Below are positions 8,069-16,619 of a DNA stretch of 52,158 nt, piece after piece. A model generated the notes under the pieces. That model was not told the origin of the DNA and did not search any database. It was given only the letters and a program-made list of their open reading frames with translations. How positions within the stretch are numbered: the stretch's first letter is position 1; every line of letters starts with the position of its first letter. A program made the translations under genes and the position numbers. This DNA is from Peptococcaceae bacterium UBA6116 (GTDB lineage Bacteria; Bacillota; Desulfitobacteriia; Desulfitobacteriales; Syntrophobotulaceae), in contig DIWC01000049.1 of assembly GCA_002423425.1 (NCBI GenBank), forward strand, positions 72,963-125,120, written 5' to 3'.

Positions 8069-9970
8069 TTAGTTATTCATATTAGCATAATATTGTTTAC
8101 CGAATAACAGATCATATTCGATCAACCAGTAATCGTCCTTTTCTTTCTGCAAGTCATCCGGTAATTTTCCACTGATATTTTTCTTACTGTCTATCACTGC
8201 GGTTTTACTGAAAACAGGCAGCTTTTGAGATAAATTATAATCAAAGTTAAATACATAATTCCCTTTGAGGTTAGCTCTCTTTAAAAGATAAGACCCAAGA
8301 AACGAAGGACTAATGTTATCAACGTCATTACTAGTTGAGCTGCCATAATTTGACCAGATCAAGAGCGGGACTGATTTCATTTTCAGCCGCTCATCAAGTG
8401 TCCAATCATTATCGTTTCCCTGGATGAACCCTGTTTCTTTATAAACCTTATAGTCTTTACCCAAATACGGCAAGTGGTCTCCAAAAAAAACAATTAATGT
8501 TGGTTTGTTGGACTTAGTGATATTATCGATTAGATATTTTAAAGCCTTGTCGGCATCATTTACTCCCTGAGCATAAGTTTCTAGAATTGCTTTTCCTTCG
8601 GAAGATAAGCTGCCCGAAACTGTCAGCGTTTTGCTGCTATAACGATTAGCCGTATAAGGTCCGTGGTTTTGCATAGTAACAGCAAAAATAAATTTTGGTT
8701 TATCCGAATTGCCAAGCTGTTCAATAATTTTCTTGCTGACTTCAAAATCACCGATATATTGCCCTGTAATCGGAGCGTTTTTAAAGTCATTAAGGCTTAA
8801 AAAACTTTCAAATCCCATTAACGGATAAACCTTATTCCTTTTATAAAACCAATCATGATAAGGATGGATAGCGATTGTTGAGTATCCTTGGGATTTTAGC
8901 AAACTCGGAAGAGCCGGTAAAGGTTTTTCGAGGTACTGCTGGTAAACGATTGCCCCTTGCTGCAGAAAATTTGTACTTAAACCCGTCAGCAATTCAAATT
9001 CTACATTGGCGGTACTGCCTCCAAATACCGGGGATATCATTTTCGTTGTATTATATCTAGCCCATAATTCCCGGAAATATGGAAGTGGATATTCAGAGAA
9101 AGTAACGTTCGGCAAAACGGTAGGATCCCAAAAAGACTCATTGAGAATGACAATAATATTAGGTTTAGTTTTTTGCTCGGAATTAGTTTGGGCAGTACCG
9201 GCGTAAGTATTAGATGAATTCTTATTCATTATTTGTTTGATAGCTGTACTATTATATCCAACGGGCTGCAAGACCATTGTGTTTTCTATATTCATTACAA
9301 AACCCAATACAAAACCGTTAGTCAAACTATTCTCAGTCTGCTGCAAGTAGATATTTTCAATACCTTTATTTTTTAAAGCATCTTTAATCGGCGTATGCCG
9401 ATAAAAAATGGCTAATGGCACAGTAATAAGCAAAATGATTAATACAATCACCCTGCCGGACCATCTGATTTTAAATTGTGGTAAAAGAAACCTGACAATA
9501 AAAAAAGCAATAATGAGCAAGACTCCAAGACAAACAAGTGCCAAAGCACATTCACTTTTGTACTCCGGTATCAGATTGATGATCTGATCCAGCCTACTGA
9601 AATCCCATGGAAAAAGCGGGTCTCCCAACAACTGTTTTTTTACCATATTGGCCAGAGAAAGAAAAACCAGCACAAAGGAGGAACTTGACAACGCTATCCC
9701 TAAAGATCCGGTTAACAGTATGAAGATAAGCGAAAAAATAACGATTAAAAAAAAGTTAATAATAAAACTAAGCAAATTAGTACTTGTCCAGATAAAAGGC
9801 GAAATAATACTACCCCTTTGAATTGCTTCAACCACTATTACTTGCAATAAAGCAGTTATCAAAAGATATCTTAAGAAACCATATCCAGTTAATTTTCTTT
9901 TCTTAGTTAAATAAATCTTTCTCTTATTTTTTTCAGCAAATTCGCGGAAGACCTTCACCATAGAGGACAT
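8069..9970 (-). CDS. LtaS-like sulfatase-fold phosphoglycerol transferase
   Basis: A 633-residue membrane enzyme of the lipoteichoic acid synthase family. About five membrane helices occupy residues 30-200. The extracellular sulfatase domain begins near KPNIIVILNESFWD, with a metal-binding glutamate in NES. The expected catalytic threonine is T320 in GGSTANVEFE, and a late metal motif FFGDHLPYLG is present. Family members polymerise or transfer glycerol-phosphate from phosphatidylglycerol. It overlaps the end of hypE by 38 bp and shares its transcript, which looks incidental. The true product (LTA, another anionic polymer or a glycan modification) is open. Confidence 0.85.
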   Translation of the reverse strand: MSSMVKVFREFAEKNKRKIYLTKKRKLTGYGFLRYLLITALLQVIVVEAIQRGSIISPFIWTSTNLLSFIINFFLIVIFSLIFILLTGSLGIALSSSSFVLVFLSLANMVKKQLLGDPLFPWDFSRLDQIINLIPEYKSECALALVCLGVLLIIAFFIVRFLLPQFKIRWSGRVIVLIILLITVPLAIFYRHTPIKDALKNKGIENIYLQQTENSLTNGFVLGFVMNIENTMVLQPVGYNSTAIKQIMNKNSSNTYAGTAQTNSEQKTKPNIIVILNESFWDPTVLPNVTFSEYPLPYFRELWARYNTTKMISPVFGGSTANVEFELLTGLSTNFLQQGAIVYQQYLEKPLPALPSLLKSQGYSTIAIHPYHDWFYKRNKVYPLMGFESFLSLNDFKNAPITGQYIGDFEVSKKIIEQLGNSDKPKFIFAVTMQNHGPYTANRYSSKTLTVSGSLSSEGKAILETYAQGVNDADKALKYLIDNITKSNKPTLIVFFGDHLPYLGKDYKVYKETGFIQGNDNDWTLDERLKMKSVPLLIWSNYGSSTSNDVDNISPSFLGSYLLKRANLKGNYVFNFDYNLSQKLPVFSKTAVIDSKKNISGKLPDDLQKEKDDYWLIEYDLLFGKQYYANMNN

Positions 9971-10922
9971 CTATTATTCTTTTTCCTCCCAATCTCGTAC
10001 TGACGGTCACTAAATACCGGTCTGTCTGTGTTACCCGGCCTATAATTCTAGCCCTGGTACCCAAAGAGTTATTCTTTAGAATATTCAAAGCTTGCTCTTC
10101 ATGTTCTTGAGATGTGATACAAAGGAATTTGCCCTCATTAGCCATATATAGTGGATCTAACCCTAAAATATCGCAAAATGATTGAACATCAGGATCTATA
10201 GGGATACTGGTTTCTTCTATTTCCATTGATACATTAGCTGCTTCGGCAATTTCATTCAGAATAGTAGCTAATCCGCCCCTCGTAATATCTCTAAGCAAGC
10301 GAAGCTCTACTCCAGCCTTAAGCAGTTCTTGAACCATCGGTCCTAAATTAGCACAGTCACTCCTAATAGAATTGTTTATTTCCATACGTTGTGAGAGTAT
10401 ACAGGCATGATGATTTCCTAGACTGCCGCTAACGATCAGGGCATCTCCCTTCCTAATGTCTGCAATGCGCAGATTATCGGGAAATTTTCTGTAGCCTAAA
10501 CCCGCAGTATTAATATAAAGTCCGCCGCTGCCTTGAACAACCTTAGTATCCCCGGCCACAATCTTAACACCGGCTTCCCTCGCAGCCTTGCTGAGGGAGA
10601 CGACGATTCTTTGCAGCAACTCCAAATCGAGCCCTTCTTCAAGGATAAAGCCTGCTGTTAAATACTGTGGTTCTGCCCCTGCCATCCATAAATCGTTAAC
10701 TGTGCCGCAGACCGCAAGTTTACCAATATCTCCGCCCGGAAATTCCAAAGGAGTAACAACAAACGAATCTGTCGTCATGGCCAGCGGATAACTCGAAAAT
10801 GGCAAACAGGCCGAATCCTCCATTTTATCCAGAAAATCATTGGCAAAATATTTTTGAAACAGGTCTTTAATAAGCTCCCTTGTGGCATTTCCTCCACTTC
10901 CATGAGCCATTACGATTTTCAA
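9933..10922 (-). CDS. hypE: Hydrogenase maturation carbamoyl dehydratase HypE
   Basis: A 329-residue PurM-like ATPase that dehydrates the HypE-bound thiocarboxamide to thiocyanate, source of the CN ligands of the NiFe site. The protein begins MKIVMAHGSGG, the expected glycine-rich N-terminus, and ends with PRIC, the invariant C-terminal cysteine that carries the carbamoyl/cyano group. It starts at TTG with GAAGGTG upstream. It follows hypC and hypD in the usual order and works with HypC-HypD to load Fe(CN)2CO into EchE. Confidence 0.95.
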   Translation of the reverse strand: MKIVMAHGSGGNATRELIKDLFQKYFANDFLDKMEDSACLPFSSYPLAMTTDSFVVTPLEFPGGDIGKLAVCGTVNDLWMAGAEPQYLTAGFILEEGLDLELLQRIVVSLSKAAREAGVKIVAGDTKVVQGSGGLYINTAGLGYRKFPDNLRIADIRKGDALIVSGSLGNHHACILSQRMEINNSIRSDCANLGPMVQELLKAGVELRLLRDITRGGLATILNEIAEAANVSMEIEETSIPIDPDVQSFCDILGLDPLYMANEGKFLCITSQEHEEQALNILKNNSLGTRARIIGRVTQTDRYLVTVSTRLGGKRIIDVLYGEGLPRIC

Positions 10923-10956
10923 TCCTACACCTTCTTCATTACAGCCTAGCTTAAAA

Positions 10957-12009
10957 TCATCTATTAGTGTGAAAGCGGTACCAAATACCGCAAGTTCCTT
11001 CAGTCGATACCATACAAGGCCCTTGGGCTTTTACAGGGGTACATACTTTCCGAAACATAGGACATTCATCAGGGTTAATTTTCCCCAAAATAACTTCGCC
11101 GCAGCGGCATTTCGAGGCCTGTTTGTCTAAGCGGTCATTAAGACCAAAAGAGCCGGCATCATATTTTCGATAGGCTTCCTTCAGATAAAGGCCCGATTCA
11201 TTAATTAGACCAATTCCACGCCAATAAGCTGCTCCTGTCTCAAAATATTTGTTAATATAGTTAAGCGCCGTTAGGTTTCCCTCAGTCCGGACTACCGAGG
11301 GATAAAGGTTATGCACTTCATGCTTGTTCTTTTCAATTTGCTTAATTAAGTCATAAATAGCAACAATAACATGCTCGGCCTCAAAGCCGGCAACAGCAAA
11401 TGGTTTATAATATTTCGCCGCCAAATCAGCATAGATCTGGGAACCGAGAATTGTACTGACGTGTCCGGGCGCAATGAAGGCAGTGACCTCATTATCGGTA
11501 GAACAGATAAAGTGAAGCGCAGGAAGGACACAACGCAGGGCTGTTAACAGTTTTATATTGGATATACTGTTCTTCTCAATTTGTTCAAGTAATAAAGCAT
11601 AAGACGGAACAGTGGTCTCAAAGCCAACACAAGCTATTACATAAGTTGTATTAGGATTCTGAACAGCCTTCTTTAAAGCTTCCTGGGGTGAATACATAAT
11701 TTCAACTCTTGCCCCTGAGGCTTTAGCTTCACTCAAAGATAGTTCAGTTCCCGGTACTTTCATCATATCTCCGAAGGTAAGTAACATACAGTCCGGGCTT
11801 TGGGCCCACTCGATCGCCTTGTCAATGTAGGCTGCCGGGGTCACGCAGACCGGACAGCCCGGCCCGGAAATTAAGCGTATCTGGGAAGAAAGCAGGCTTT
11901 TAATCCCATTCTTAAAAATACTGGCAGTATGAGTTCCGCACACTTCCATGATATTAATTCCAGGACCGTTATATTCATTTAATTCCTGAATAATACTCTC
12001 TAAATTCAT
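10957..12009 (-). CDS. hypD: Hydrogenase Fe-CN-CO assembly protein HypD
   Basis: A 350-residue scaffold on which the Fe(CN)2CO unit is built with HypC. Signature motifs are MEVCGTHT near the start, GPGCPVCVTP, IAPGHVSTI, and a C-terminal cysteine-rich [4Fe-4S] region (CRCGEVILG, ECPMF, CTP, GPCMVS, TCGIW). Length is normal for the family. Its ATG overlaps the hypC stop in an ATGA, indicating translational coupling. HypE follows after about 35 bp. Confidence 0.96.
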   Translation of the reverse strand: MNLESIIQELNEYNGPGINIMEVCGTHTASIFKNGIKSLLSSQIRLISGPGCPVCVTPAAYIDKAIEWAQSPDCMLLTFGDMMKVPGTELSLSEAKASGARVEIMYSPQEALKKAVQNPNTTYVIACVGFETTVPSYALLLEQIEKNSISNIKLLTALRCVLPALHFICSTDNEVTAFIAPGHVSTILGSQIYADLAAKYYKPFAVAGFEAEHVIVAIYDLIKQIEKNKHEVHNLYPSVVRTEGNLTALNYINKYFETGAAYWRGIGLINESGLYLKEAYRKYDAGSFGLNDRLDKQASKCRCGEVILGKINPDECPMFRKVCTPVKAQGPCMVSTEGTCGIWYRFHTNR

Positions 12010-12224
12010 GAGGTCAAAGACTCCAATTCAGCAAATAAACTTAAGATCTCCTGAGCTGCTTCCTCTTTCACCGTCTCGATTGCACATCCGGCATGAACAA
12101 GAACATAATCGCCGATCTTGGCATCAACCAAAGCCATACTTACATCGACGATATTTCCCTGAAAGTCAACTTTTCCTTGAAAACCATTAATCTCTATTAC
12201 TTTGCCTGGTACAGCTACACACAT
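12006..12224 (-). CDS. hypC: Hydrogenase assembly chaperone HypC
   Basis: A 72-residue chaperone that binds HypD and the hydrogenase large subunit and carries the iron ligand set. The start is placed at the ATG giving MCVAVPGKV, since HypC needs cysteine at position 2 and GGTGGTGA lies just upstream; a frame opening four codons earlier would bury this cysteine. First gene of a hypCDE unit with its own promoter (12264-12292), after the hypB terminator. Confidence 0.95.
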   Translation of the reverse strand: MCVAVPGKVIEINGFQGKVDFQGNIVDVSMALVDAKIGDYVLVHAGCAIETVKEEAAQEILSLFAELESLTS

Positions 12225-12263
12225 TAATTTCACCACCAGTTAACATTACTACAATTACTATTA

Positions 12264-12292
12264 ATATTAATACCATTACTTTAAAAAAGCAA
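12264..12292 (-). promoter_or_regulatory. Promoter of hypCDE-ltaS-like unit
   Basis: On the minus strand TTGCTT (12292-12287) and TAATAT (12269-12264) are separated by 17 bases, 40 bp before the hypC start and directly after the hypB terminator. This makes hypCDE separately transcribed from the ech-hypAB unit. Confidence 0.55.
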
Positions 12293-12299
12293 AGAAATT

Positions 12300-12345
12300 A
12301 AAAAAAAGCGTGGCAGACATGGACTAAGCTGTGCTGACCACGCTT
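12300..12345 (-). terminator. Rho-independent terminator after hypB
   Basis: On the minus strand AAGCGTGG (12345-12338) pairs with CCACGCTT (12313-12306), followed by an unbroken T run. The 24-base interior is long with partial pairing. It separates the ech-hypAB operon from hypCDE. Confidence 0.75.
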
Positions 12346-12385
12346 AATATTATTTTTGTTAATCCTTGATGTTAGTTATATTTAA

Positions 12386-13048
12386 CTATTTTATAGCACT
12401 ATTTTTTCTTGTTGATATCCAGGCTACGGCTGCTTCAAAGCCTTGTCCGATTTTAGCATTGACTTCAAAAACAGGTACTGTTTTGTTTAGTGCTCTAATA
12501 CCTTTGAGGAAAAATTCATCGTCGAAATCCACAAAACTTTTTAAATCTCCTTTGGTCAGCAGGATAATATCAGCCTTTTCAAATGCCAGAGGATATTTAT
12601 AGGGTTTGTCACTTCCTTCGGCGGCAGAACATATCAGCATTTTAATATGTTCTCCAATCTGGAATTCCGCAGGGCAAACTAAATTGCCGATATTTTCGAT
12701 AAAAAGAATTCCAGGTTTATCGAGGGAAAGATCGGTCAACGATTTTTTTATAGTAGGAGCATCCAGGTGACAAGCACCGTTCGTATTGATTTGAATCGTT
12801 TCGATACCTAGTTCCTTAAGCTTGACGGTATCGATATCGGATTCTATATCGCCTTCGATAACATAGACTTTTTCGTCAGCCAAGCCTTTTATCAAACTGA
12901 TAATGCTGGAGGTCTTCCCCGCCCCGGGAGCACCCATAACATTAACGACAAAAACACCGCGTTTACCCATATTATCCTTCGTTTCCAGCGCAATCTTGTC
13001 GTTTTCATCATAAATGTTTTGTATGACATCAATTTCCTTGTCAGCCAT
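12386..13048 (-). CDS. hypB: Hydrogenase nickel incorporation GTPase HypB
   Basis: A 220-residue SIMIBI-class GTPase that delivers nickel to the hydrogenase large subunit with HypA. The P-loop is GAPGAGKTS at 39-47; IEGDIESD, the metal-binding GACHLD and LLTKGDL follow as expected. The N-terminus lacks both the CxxCGC motif of E. coli HypB and a histidine-rich stretch, so it stores no extra nickel. It is preceded by hypA at 16 bp and followed by a strong terminator. Confidence 0.95.
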   Translation of the reverse strand: MADKEIDVIQNIYDENDKIALETKDNMGKRGVFVVNVMGAPGAGKTSSIISLIKGLADEKVYVIEGDIESDIDTVKLKELGIETIQINTNGACHLDAPTIKKSLTDLSLDKPGILFIENIGNLVCPAEFQIGEHIKMLICSAAEGSDKPYKYPLAFEKADIILLTKGDLKSFVDFDDEFFLKGIRALNKTVPVFEVNAKIGQGFEAAVAWISTRKNSAIK

Positions 13049-13064
13049 TACATTACCTTCTTCC

Positions 13065-13409
13065 TTATGTTTCTATTTCAATGCTTTGGACATAGAATTC
13101 CCTGCCTATTTCGGTAGGTAAGCCATCCATGCCACAGTTAGGACAGGCAAAAGAAAGAGGCTGGCGGCTATAAAGAATATCACAGGCCGGACATTTCCAT
13201 TTTGTTTTGACATTTTCCATTTTGAGTATAGCTCCCTTACATATTGTTCCCTCAGAAATTATGTCAAAATACATTTGGATTGACTCCCCGATGAAACCTG
13301 AGGACTCTCCAACCACTAAGTTAATCTGTGTTACTTTTAGAGCGTTATTTTTTTCGGCTTGTTCCGCAGCAATTTTTATTATTTGTTCAGTGACAGGAAA
13401 TTCATGCAT
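13065..13409 (-). CDS. hypA: Hydrogenase nickel metallochaperone HypA
   Basis: A 114-residue nickel chaperone. The start is set at MHEFPVTEQI because HypA needs His2 for nickel binding; the frame extends 18 codons upstream only because it crosses a 15-bp tandem repeat. The C-terminal zinc site has two CxxC pairs (CPACD and CPNCG). The start codon overlaps the end of echF, whose TGA falls within codons 2-3 of hypA, so translation is probably coupled. It acts with HypB on EchE. Confidence 0.93.
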   Translation of the reverse strand: MHEFPVTEQIIKIAAEQAEKNNALKVTQINLVVGESSGFIGESIQMYFDIISEGTICKGAILKMENVKTKWKCPACDILYSRQPLSFACPNCGMDGLPTEIGREFYVQSIEIET

Positions 13410-13800
13410 CTTCTTGTGATACATCTTCTTGTGATGCATCTTCTTGTGATACAACTTGTCCATAAATAGTAAATAGTTTATGTGATTTGTCGGTCATTGG
13501 AGCAGTATACTGTCTCTCGGCACTGAGACAATTTTTGGGACAAAGCTGAACGCAAAAACTACAGGCAATACAGCGAATACGGTCAATTTCCCATCTTTTT
13601 TCCGCTCTGTCTACCGCAATGGCGTCTGCCGGACACCTTTTGCTGCAAATTCCGCAGAAAGTACAATTGTCAATATGAGCCATTTCTATACTTCCGCGGG
13701 TATTCGGATAAAACTCATTTTTAATGACAGGATACATAGCTGTAGCGGGCTTACTAAACAGACTTTTCATTACGGTTTTGCTAATTACGTTAAATGCCAT
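13402..13800 (-). CDS. echF: Ech hydrogenase ferredoxin-like subunit EchF
   Basis: A 132-residue polyferredoxin subunit (NuoI/CooX/EchF class) linking soluble ferredoxin to the small subunit. Two CxxCxxCxxxC motifs are complete: C46, C49, C52, C56 and C77, C80, C83, C87, for two [4Fe-4S] clusters. The C-terminus ends in (SQED[A/V])3, made by the 15-bp DNA repeat and absent from typical EchF. Last structural gene of echABCDEF; its stop overlaps hypA. Confidence 0.93.
   Translation of the reverse strand: MAFNVISKTVMKSLFSKPATAMYPVIKNEFYPNTRGSIEMAHIDNCTFCGICSKRCPADAIAVDRAEKRWEIDRIRCIACSFCVQLCPKNCLSAERQYTAPMTDKSHKLFTIYGQVVSQEDASQEDVSQEDA
13406..13450. repeat. Three 15-bp tandem repeats at the echF/hypA junction
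   Basis: Units at 13406-13420, 13421-13435 and 13436-13450 differ at a single base (G/A). In the echF frame they encode SQEDA, SQEDV, SQEDA, an acidic tail. In the hypA frame each unit contains an AAGAAGATG, so the repeats supply several in-frame ATGs just before the proper hypA start. Confidence 0.85.
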
Positions 13801-13812
13801 TGTACATTCACC

Positions 13813-14892
13813 TTACCTTTCCGTACAGCTAATACAAGGATCAATGGATAGAGCTAAAACCGGGACATCAGCCAGGTCAGCTCCCGGCAACATCTTCAAA
13901 AGTGGCGGTATGTTGGCAAAGGTTGGTGTTCTGACTCTAAACCTGTCCAGATATTTTGTGCCGTTGCCTTTAGCATAATATACTACCTGTCCGCGCGGCT
14001 GCTCAAGCCGAGTAAGGAATTCTCCATTCGGATTGCCTTTGACTTTTACATCTATTTCACCATCGGGAATCTTATTTATTGCCTGGTAAATCAAATCAAA
14101 CGATTGAGAAATTTCCCTGACCCGCACAATCGTACGAGCATAACAGTCACCGTCTTTTTCAACGATAGGCTCGAAAACAAGATCTCCGTAAGCAGCGTAT
14201 CCTAGGGTACGCATATCCTGCACAACGCCGCTGCCCCTAAGTGTAGGACCAACCGCTCCCAGATCAATTGCTTCCTGATAAGTTATTACTCCAACACCTC
14301 TCGTCCTTTTTTGAACGGTATAATCCCTAGTGAAAACATCGGCCATTTTTTTGGTCTCTTTTTCAACATCTTTTAAAACTGTAACAATTCTTTTTAATGT
14401 TTCGTTATCAATATCTTTCCATAGTCCGCCAACTTTGCAGACACTGAAAATAACACGGCCACCGGTAGTTTCTTCAAATATGTCGAGGATTTTTTCTCTT
14501 ACTCTCCAGCAGTGCATAAACAAGCTCTCAAAGCCATAAGCATCGGCCATCAAACCTAGCCATAACAGATGGCTGTGAATACGGGATAATTCCCCCCAGA
14601 TCGTACGCAAGTATTTTACTCTGGCCGGAATCTCGACTCCCATTAATCCTTCGATAGTCTGAGCATATCCTTGGCTATGAATAAAACTGCAGATTCCGCA
14701 GATACGTTCAATAACATAAATCATCTCGTTGAAATCTCTTTTTTCAACAAGTTTTTCTAATCCTCTATGGACAAAACCAATCGACGGAACAGCTCCAACC
14801 ACTTTCTCATCTTCCAAAATAAGGTCAAGATGGAGTGGTTCGGGTAGTACCGGATGCTGTGGTCCAAACGGAATTATTGTACGTTCACCCAT
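13813..14892 (-). CDS. echE: Ech-type [NiFe] hydrogenase large subunit EchE
   Basis: A 359-residue group 4 hydrogenase catalytic subunit, NuoD-like. The NiFe ligands are seen as RICGIC (C65, C68) and DPCISC (C353, C356). The N-terminal FGPQHPVLPEP is typical of EchE/CooH. The chain ends CISCTER, only three residues after the last ligand, so it lacks the C-terminal extension removed by maturation proteases, and none is encoded nearby. It evolves or oxidises H2 at the cytoplasmic side of the complex. Confidence 0.95.
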   Translation of the reverse strand: MGERTIIPFGPQHPVLPEPLHLDLILEDEKVVGAVPSIGFVHRGLEKLVEKRDFNEMIYVIERICGICSFIHSQGYAQTIEGLMGVEIPARVKYLRTIWGELSRIHSHLLWLGLMADAYGFESLFMHCWRVREKILDIFEETTGGRVIFSVCKVGGLWKDIDNETLKRIVTVLKDVEKETKKMADVFTRDYTVQKRTRGVGVITYQEAIDLGAVGPTLRGSGVVQDMRTLGYAAYGDLVFEPIVEKDGDCYARTIVRVREISQSFDLIYQAINKIPDGEIDVKVKGNPNGEFLTRLEQPRGQVVYYAKGNGTKYLDRFRVRTPTFANIPPLLKMLPGADLADVPVLALSIDPCISCTER

Positions 14893-14907
14893 ATTACCTC
14901 ACCTCTC

Positions 14908-15270
14908 CTATTCTTTGTCTGAAGCAGTTATACTAAATGCTTGTTTAACTGCCGTTTCATAAAGAGTTCCTTGGAAATCAACAATCATGCCACTAAAGTT
15001 GACCCCATACAAATCATGGATTTCATTTTCATACAGGAAAGCCGGATGAAAAATCTTGCTGATGCTCTGAACTGTATCACCTACTTGAACATTTGCTTTG
15101 ATACTTTCACAGCTCAAATCCAATTTTTCAAAGGTGTAAATGATAAACATTTCTTCCGGTGTTTTCGTGCAGTGTATTTGTATCAAGCGATACCCGTCAT
15201 TGGCATATTTAAAGGAATGATCTACAATTTCTTCTACTGTTACAGGGTTGAAAGTTTGATCAGTCATCAT
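14908..15270 (-). CDS. echD: Ech hydrogenase NuoC-like subunit EchD
   Basis: A 120-residue subunit equivalent to the 30-kDa NuoC/CooU protein. It carries no cofactor and supports the large subunit. The motif HPAFLYENEIHDLYGVNF matches the conserved family segment. Its ATG overlaps the echC stop (ATGA), and echE follows after 15 bp. Length agrees with known EchD proteins. Confidence 0.88.
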   Translation of the reverse strand: MMTDQTFNPVTVEEIVDHSFKYANDGYRLIQIHCTKTPEEMFIIYTFEKLDLSCESIKANVQVGDTVQSISKIFHPAFLYENEIHDLYGVNFSGMIVDFQGTLYETAVKQAFSITASDKE

Positions 15271-15704
15271 TTCGCCACCTTCACCATGTTCTTATATTTT
15301 CCTTCAAGAACTCCCAAGGCTTGAACGACTCCATCAATAATAGCTTCGGGTCTGGCAGCGCAGCCAGGGACATAAACATCAACAGGAATAACGTTGTCAA
15401 CCCCTCCCTGAACATTGTAGCATTCACGGAAAACACCGCCGGAAGAAGCGCAGGCTCCCACCGCAACTACAACTTTGGGATTAGGCATCTGATCATATAT
15501 ATTTTTGATAACCGACTTGTTCTGTTCGTTTACCGAACCGGTTACTACAAAAATATCAGCATGTTTAGGATTGCCAATATTCAGTATTCCAAAACGTTCA
15601 ACATCATACAAGGGAGTAAGACAAGCAAGAACTTCAATATCACAGCCGTTACAACTGGATGCATCATAATGAACAAGCCAAGGAGATTTTGGCATATACG
15701 ACAT
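15267..15704 (-). CDS. echC: Ech hydrogenase small subunit EchC
   Basis: A 145-residue NuoB-like electron-transfer subunit holding the proximal [4Fe-4S] cluster. The ligands are C18 and C21 in SSCNGCDIE, C85 in VGACA and C115 in VPGCAARPE. Size and motifs match EchC/CooL rather than the longer small subunits of uptake hydrogenases. It has no twin-arginine signal, so the complex faces the cytoplasm. Confidence 0.94.
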   Translation of the reverse strand: MSYMPKSPWLVHYDASSCNGCDIEVLACLTPLYDVERFGILNIGNPKHADIFVVTGSVNEQNKSVIKNIYDQMPNPKVVVAVGACASSGGVFRECYNVQGGVDNVIPVDVYVPGCAARPEAIIDGVVQALGVLEGKYKNMVKVAK

Positions 15705-15758
15705 TTATTTCACCTCTATCACATTCTAGTCTAAGGTTTATACACGAAGATAATCTGT

Positions 15759-16619
15759 TTACCGCAGAGCAAGGAAAGCAATATTTCCTACACCTAGAAT
15801 TAAAGCAACGATCCAAGCACTTCCGAGTGTATGCTGCCACTTAAGCCGGGAGTTATTATTATCAATATAGATTTCCAGCAAATAAACAACTATAGCCAGA
15901 ACTATAGCAATAATCCAGTTGGAAGCAAAGAACAGGCAAACTATACCTAGCAGGAAAACATTCTCGTACCAGTGAGCCACTTCTACCATAGCCAGTTCCG
16001 GTCCGGAAAATTCAGTGATCACCCCGCGCACAATTTCCTGATGGGCATGGTGGGACATCGAAATGTCAAACGGGGACTTACGGAATTTGATCGTTAAGAT
16101 GAATAAGAATCCCAAGAAAATCCCGGGTAAAGTATACAGCAATGGTTGGCTATAGGAGGCAATATCAAGAACATTAAAGCTCTTTGTAACCATGAACATA
16201 CCAACGACAGTTAGAATTACCATCGGTTCATAAGCCATAACTTGCAGCATTTCTCTTTCCGCCCCAATATAAGCGTAGGGAGAAAAAGTTGAGTAAGCTG
16301 CAATAATTAAAAAGATACTGGCTAGAGTTAAAGCAAAAATAGCGAGCAGTAAATCACCGCCGGCAAAGAAAATAGCTCCGGTGACAATCACAAAAAACAA
16401 AAAGCAAAAAACATAGAGTTTTTGTTGTCTGTTAACCGCGATACTCTCTTTGGCCATCAGCTTAAATACATCATAAAAAGGCTGGAGGAGCGGGGGTCCA
16501 ACGCGGCCCTGCATCCTTGCCGAAATAATACGGTCAATACCTGCGATCAACCCGCCCGCGATTGGGGCGAAGATAATATAGAGGACTACTGAAATCCACA
16601 CATTTATTCCACTCATCAC
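15759..16619 (-). CDS. echB: Ech hydrogenase membrane subunit EchB
   Basis: A 286-residue NuoH/HyfC/CooK-like membrane protein with about eight hydrophobic helices. Loop motifs GRVGPPLLQPFYDVFKL and ITEFSGPELAMVE are the conserved cytoplasmic segments that dock the hydrophilic arm. Its start overlaps the echA stop by four bases. It forms the junction between the redox module and the ion-pumping subunit. Confidence 0.93.
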   Translation of the reverse strand: MMSGINVWISVVLYIIFAPIAGGLIAGIDRIISARMQGRVGPPLLQPFYDVFKLMAKESIAVNRQQKLYVFCFLFFVIVTGAIFFAGGDLLLAIFALTLASIFLIIAAYSTFSPYAYIGAEREMLQVMAYEPMVILTVVGMFMVTKSFNVLDIASYSQPLLYTLPGIFLGFLFILTIKFRKSPFDISMSHHAHQEIVRGVITEFSGPELAMVEVAHWYENVFLLGIVCLFFASNWIIAIVLAIVVYLLEIYIDNNNSRLKWQHTLGSAWIVALILGVGNIAFLALR

